Below, piece by piece: positions 60,111 through 64,000 of a DNA stretch of 64,000 nucleotides. Each line of letters begins with the position of its first letter. The first letter of the stretch is position 1. The translations under genes and the position numbers were made by a program. The stretch is taken from NCBI RefSeq assembly GCF_027580225.2, contig NC_073356.2, positions 13,445,001 to 13,509,000 on the forward strand, read 5' to 3'. The DNA is from Misgurnus anguillicaudatus (lineage: Eukaryota; Chordata; Actinopteri; Cypriniformes; Cobitidae). Under the pieces are notes generated by a model. It was not told the origin of the DNA and made no database searches. It saw only the letters and a program-made list of their open reading frames with translations.

Positions 60111-61326
60111 TGAGTGAAGCACGTCACGTCTGTTCGCGGGGACCAGCGACCCAAACGAACTCACTTTCTTACAGCCAGTAGCGGAATGGCAATCGAGAGA
60201 GTCGGGACTTTCCCGGGCCGAACATTTCGAGTTATATTAGCAAACACCGTCTGGCGGCGTGATGTGCGCCGGTTCCCGCAGCCCGCTGGTCAAACTGTGC
60301 AGGCAGCCTCTCTGCTCAATAAAGTATATAAAAGTGCTCAACCTGTTCGGCAGGTCCAAACATGTACAGGATTTATAAAAATACGGTGATCAATGAGCGG
60401 TTCCTCCTCAAATGGCATAGTCTGTCGTGATGTAAAAAGCCGCCGAACGCCTGTTTATTACAGTATGTATGCGGTCGGATCCGAGTATGCTGCAGCTGCT
60501 GACTGCTGCTGCATAAAATGATCGTGTGATTCGTTATAATCGCATAAACAATATAACAAAGCATCCTTTTATTTCACAAAACAATATATTTGAGATATTA
60601 TTTGATAGACTAGTAAGTGTGGATTAAGGATGTTTAAAAATCTCTAGCCTGGTGGTCAGGACATGAATGGATCAAATCAGCAGATTTGCGAAGTTTTATT
60701 TATCTCCACATATATCATAAATAATAATTAGCAAGGTAACTTTGCAGTATAACACATTATATATTTCCTACGATGTATATATGATTTCCAAATTATATAC
60801 GTAAGTATTAAATAGCAATAAATGTCTCATCTATCTCTATGGCTCTGGCTGAGTCTTTCTCCACTTCTCCCCAACGTGACGTCATCGCAGAATTGCGTTA
60901 AAATAACCGTTAATACCAAAAACGTAAAAAAAGTGGTCTTTAAGACCATTTTTGAGACATTTTAAAAATTATACACATATCTTGAGTGATTTATGTACCC
61001 ATTAATCGACAGTGGTGGTTAACCTGCAACATACACTTTAAGTTCCAACACCAAGAATGATAACTAACGATAACTGTGATGATAACTACTGCATAGCAAA
61101 TTATTCCACACCAGTGAATAAACCCGCAATGTGCAGTTTCGCATTTTAAATGCACGAGCCCTTAAAATTCAAATGGATTTTGATTACTAGTGTTCATTCA
61201 TTAGCTTCGGAAAAAATCACGTCTCTTGACCATATAGTGATATAGTTTCTCTTTCTCGTTATTGTTGTATATTTTTCTAAAAACGGCCTTTGGCAACTTT
61301 TAACCCTTTATCTTTTTATTTACAGT

Positions 61327-61632
61327 TATCATCCATATGAACGGCCATCCTCGAAAGGTCGCGCTGACGTGACGTCATCATGAAGCCGCTTAAGTCGAAA
61401 AAATCAACAGCTGTTCAGCAGTGTTACTCACAAGCTCTGTTGCTCGCTCGTGCTTTGGTCCCGTCATGTGTTGACAGTCGTAGTAATCTTGTGCCAAATA
61501 GATCCAGATCCAGTAGGACAATGATTCCAAACAACAGAGGAACATTTCTGAATGAGCTTCATAACAGACAATTAATGAAGGCTTTGTTTATTCATGATGT
61601 CATCAGTATTTGAATAAAAAGACACAGCGGAA
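61327..61632 (+). other. Exon-like segment with a 77-codon frame
   Basis: A good acceptor (CTTTTTATTTACAG) precedes it. The frame 61380-61613 (MKPLKSKKSTAVQQ...) ends just before AATAAA (61614), with a possible donor AGAG/GTAACT later. The product is basic and unrecognised. Confidence 0.2.
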
Positions 61633-61857
61633 AGAGGTAACTAAACTAAATGTAGGCTATTAGCAATTTTTTTAGTTATGAGTGATCTTTGTATCATGAG
61701 GGAAGGCAGTGGTTTTTAATGCTGCAATCCATGACTTTTGTTGTAAAAAATATTTTTTTTAGGTAAAAATCGAATATTGCAAGTACAGTGTTAAAAACCA
61801 TCCCATTTCCTTACCGCAATTCTTTTATATTGATTCGTATAATAATTGGATTTTGCA

Positions 61858-61924
61858 GGACATGTCAGTTGCTTTTCAAGAGATGGCGGCAGAGAGGCAA
61901 ATATTATGGATTGCAGCCTAAAGG
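61858..61924 (+). other. Exon-like segment, candidate exon 2 of the 60092 unit
   Basis: Acceptor GGATTTTGCAG and donor AAAG/GTAAGG. It is open in two frames; the one compatible with 60092 gives HVSCFSRDGGREANIMDCSL. No further exon was identified before the right edge. Confidence 0.22.
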
Positions 61925-62874
61925 TAAGGTTTACTTGATGTATCATTACATGCAACAGGGATTTGGTGATTTTGTTCCATATTTTATTTAAAGTAATATT
62001 GCTGTGTTTGTTATAAATAATTTATCAATGTGGGTCATTTTTTATTATACCCTAAAATCCGATAACATTTTTACCAGCATTTTAAACCTTGAAAATATGA
62101 TTTTTTACTAAAAGGTTTTTGTCAGGTAATTTATATCTTTGTTGACTACTTAAAAAAGCCCTTTAAGCACCTCTTATACATCTAGAATACCTATTGATTG
62201 TCTATGGACAAATTTGCAAATCACCATAAAATCTCACTGATTGACCAAAATTGAATATATATATAGATATAAGGATAGTAACATGAATTTGACCCCAAGA
62301 AAAACAAACTTGTACACTATTGCCAAAATAAGCAACCCAATGTACAGGGCCGGATAATCCATAGACAGGATTGGGAGAGTGCCCTGGGGCACCATGCAAT
62401 AGTGGGGCACCAAGGGCTCCAGACTGCAACCAAAATGTTTTTTACAAGTACTCATGCATGTGCAGGCACCCGTGACCTTTGCTTAGACGCCATTTTTAAT
62501 TGAGAGTCAGCATAAGGAGAGAGCTCACAGAGCACAAAGAAAAATGTTTTAGAAGGCTTCTGTGCAAGCTTTTGTATGTTTGCTTTGCCCATGTAAACCA
62601 CGAGAATTATGTTTTCTCCTCCACCACGGCACAGAATATATCAAAGTTCTCATGAGAATTAGGATCATGTGAACTATCAGTGGTTCTTGCAGTATGGTTG
62701 TTAGATCTCTGAAACAGAGGAAAGATTTTTGAATATTTATAATATTTACATATTGAATGTATAAAATTTGTGAATATTATAAAATTATAGCATGTTATAT
62801 TGACCTCAATATCACCCAAAACAAATGTATGTAAAATTTAGATTTTTCCAATGTTTTATACAGCTTAAAGAGCC

Positions 62875-63070
62875 TGGGGTCAAATTGACCCCAAAGAACA
62901 CTGATGCTACAAAATGTGTAAAGGATATTAAAAACATATTATCATGTACATTTTTGGTTTACCAATTTGTCCTCATTAAATTAGGCAAAGTTATGAAATC
63001 TGAAGCAAAACAAATTATGTCAATAATGTTTTATTTATGTTAAACTTTGAATGGGGTCAAATTGACCCCA
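62875..63070. repeat. Paired GGGGTCAAATTGACCCC palindromes
   Basis: The same 17-base near-palindrome occurs at about 62876-62892 and 63053-63069, in direct orientation about 177 bases apart, with a half copy near 62288 (AATTTGACCCCAAG). It may mark ends of a small element. Confidence 0.55.
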
Positions 63071-63124
63071 AGATAATAGGAGGGTTAATTAATTTTCCCT
63101 TCATAAACTTCTAAAAATGTACTT

Positions 63125-63250
63125 TGCCCTCTGGTGGCAGGTACTGTGCCCTCTTGCGGCAGGTACTGTGCCCTCTTGCGGCGGGTACTGTGCCCTCTTG
63201 CGGGGAGTACTGTGCCCTCTTGCGGCGGGTACTGTGCCCTCTTGCGGCGA
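63125..63250. repeat. 22-bp minisatellite, about 6 units
   Basis: Unit GTACTGTGCCCTCTTGCGGC plus two bases, with small variants. Open frames on both strands here are repeat translations. Confidence 0.95.
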
Positions 63251-64000
63251 TCATTCTCTGATGACATCAGCTAGATGGCTTGGGCGGAGCATCGGTTAAC
63301 CCCGCCCCCTCTAAATGTCAGTCTGCTGCAAGTTCTATTTCTAAATGAAATGCCTACTTTTCTATATCCAATCAAGTCAAAGTGGAAAACACAAGCCACA
63401 CCCACTATTTTCTATTTAAAGAGACAAAATATACAAGTTCAAATCATTACTCAAAAGTGAAAATCCTTTATTCACCCTCTCACTTCAAATTTCTTTAGTC
63501 TATAAAACACATGCAGGCCAAATCTGCAGACTGTCCCAACCAATAAAGATTAAATATAAATATGTCTTTTAATAACATATATGACATTATATTTACAAAT
63601 GATTAAACCAAATAGTGTGTTTGTGACATTTGAACGTCTTGTCTTATCTTAAAACTGAAAGTAAACTGGTTTTCCGGTCTGCATTTGTCAAAAATTAGCA
63701 ATAAAATATTTAAAATCAATATTTAATGTTCCTTAAATTACTTGAAATGAAATAAGCGGGATAATGTACAGGCAGCTAGGTTGTTATCGTGAAATAAGCC
63801 CTTATTCTGCAATAACAATCTGCTGCCCATACATTATCCTATACATAGCATACCAAAGATGTTTAGTGGGGCATTCATCCTGATTTTTTGGTGAACTTCT
63901 CCTTTAAGCATATACAGTTGTCTATATAATATCTATCTTCAGCTGCATCTCTATTCTTCTTCCTTACACCTTGTTACCGTGGTGATTCATCAAGGAGCGT

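Noticed and set aside
63085..63299. CRISPR-like array or 60-codon frames
   Set aside because: Units are contiguous 22-bp repeats with no spacers, in a vertebrate genome; it is a minisatellite.

Overview
This is a vertebrate, almost certainly teleost, genomic window. It is AT-rich, intron-bearing and packed with cypriniform-type DNA transposons, tRNA-derived SINE fragments, one LINE and microsatellites. No bacterial, plasmid or phage feature was seen. All family names come from reading the sequence; no database was searched.

Left third (1-21.2 kb): one clear protein-coding gene on the minus strand, mylip (probably the fish paralogue mylipa), a FERM-RING E3 ubiquitin ligase. Seven coding exons run from 21014 down to 731. 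Splice junctions are GT-AG, the reading frame is continuous, and the reading gives about 476 residues. A TATA/GC-box promoter candidate lies at about 21.2 kb. Intron 2 is about 12.3 kb, and intron 3 carries two large AAT arrays. The junction of exons 5 and 6 has an odd 12-base duplication that adds three codons.

Middle (21.4-44.2 kb): intergenic and dominated by transposons. Many can be delimited by their target-site duplications. There are TTAA-flanked fold-back elements (Kolobok/Angel-like), a tight nest of TTAA elements at 24.3-26.6 kb, a TATA-flanked MITE present in two near-full copies (one split by a TA-flanked MITE), two 0.9-1.0 kb elements with 4-bp duplications, a GGGTTTCCC-ended element, and a 5'-truncated L2-type LINE whose 3' UTR holds another MITE. 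One open frame of up to 245 codons (27090-27827) is unexplained.

Right (44.5-64 kb): a roughly 140-bp tandem satellite is split by a 753-bp solo LTR with a 5-bp duplication. Next, 48186-54296 is bounded by matching CACTCT ends and GGTTC/GAACC-rich subterminal blocks that each point inward, so it may be one 6.1-kb element. Inside it lie a chain of exon-like segments, a second solo LTR (936 bp, minus strand) and a 320-bp MITE. Further right are a large hairpin at 57.3-57.8 kb, an 894-bp hAT-like element with a perfect 8-bp duplication, a GATA array, a possible first exon of an unidentified gene near 60.1 kb, and a 22-bp minisatellite at 63.1 kb.

Apart from mylip the window shows no convincing complete gene. 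Its main interest is the layered, relatively datable transposon history, and the possibility that a spliced transcription unit sits inside a large transposon.
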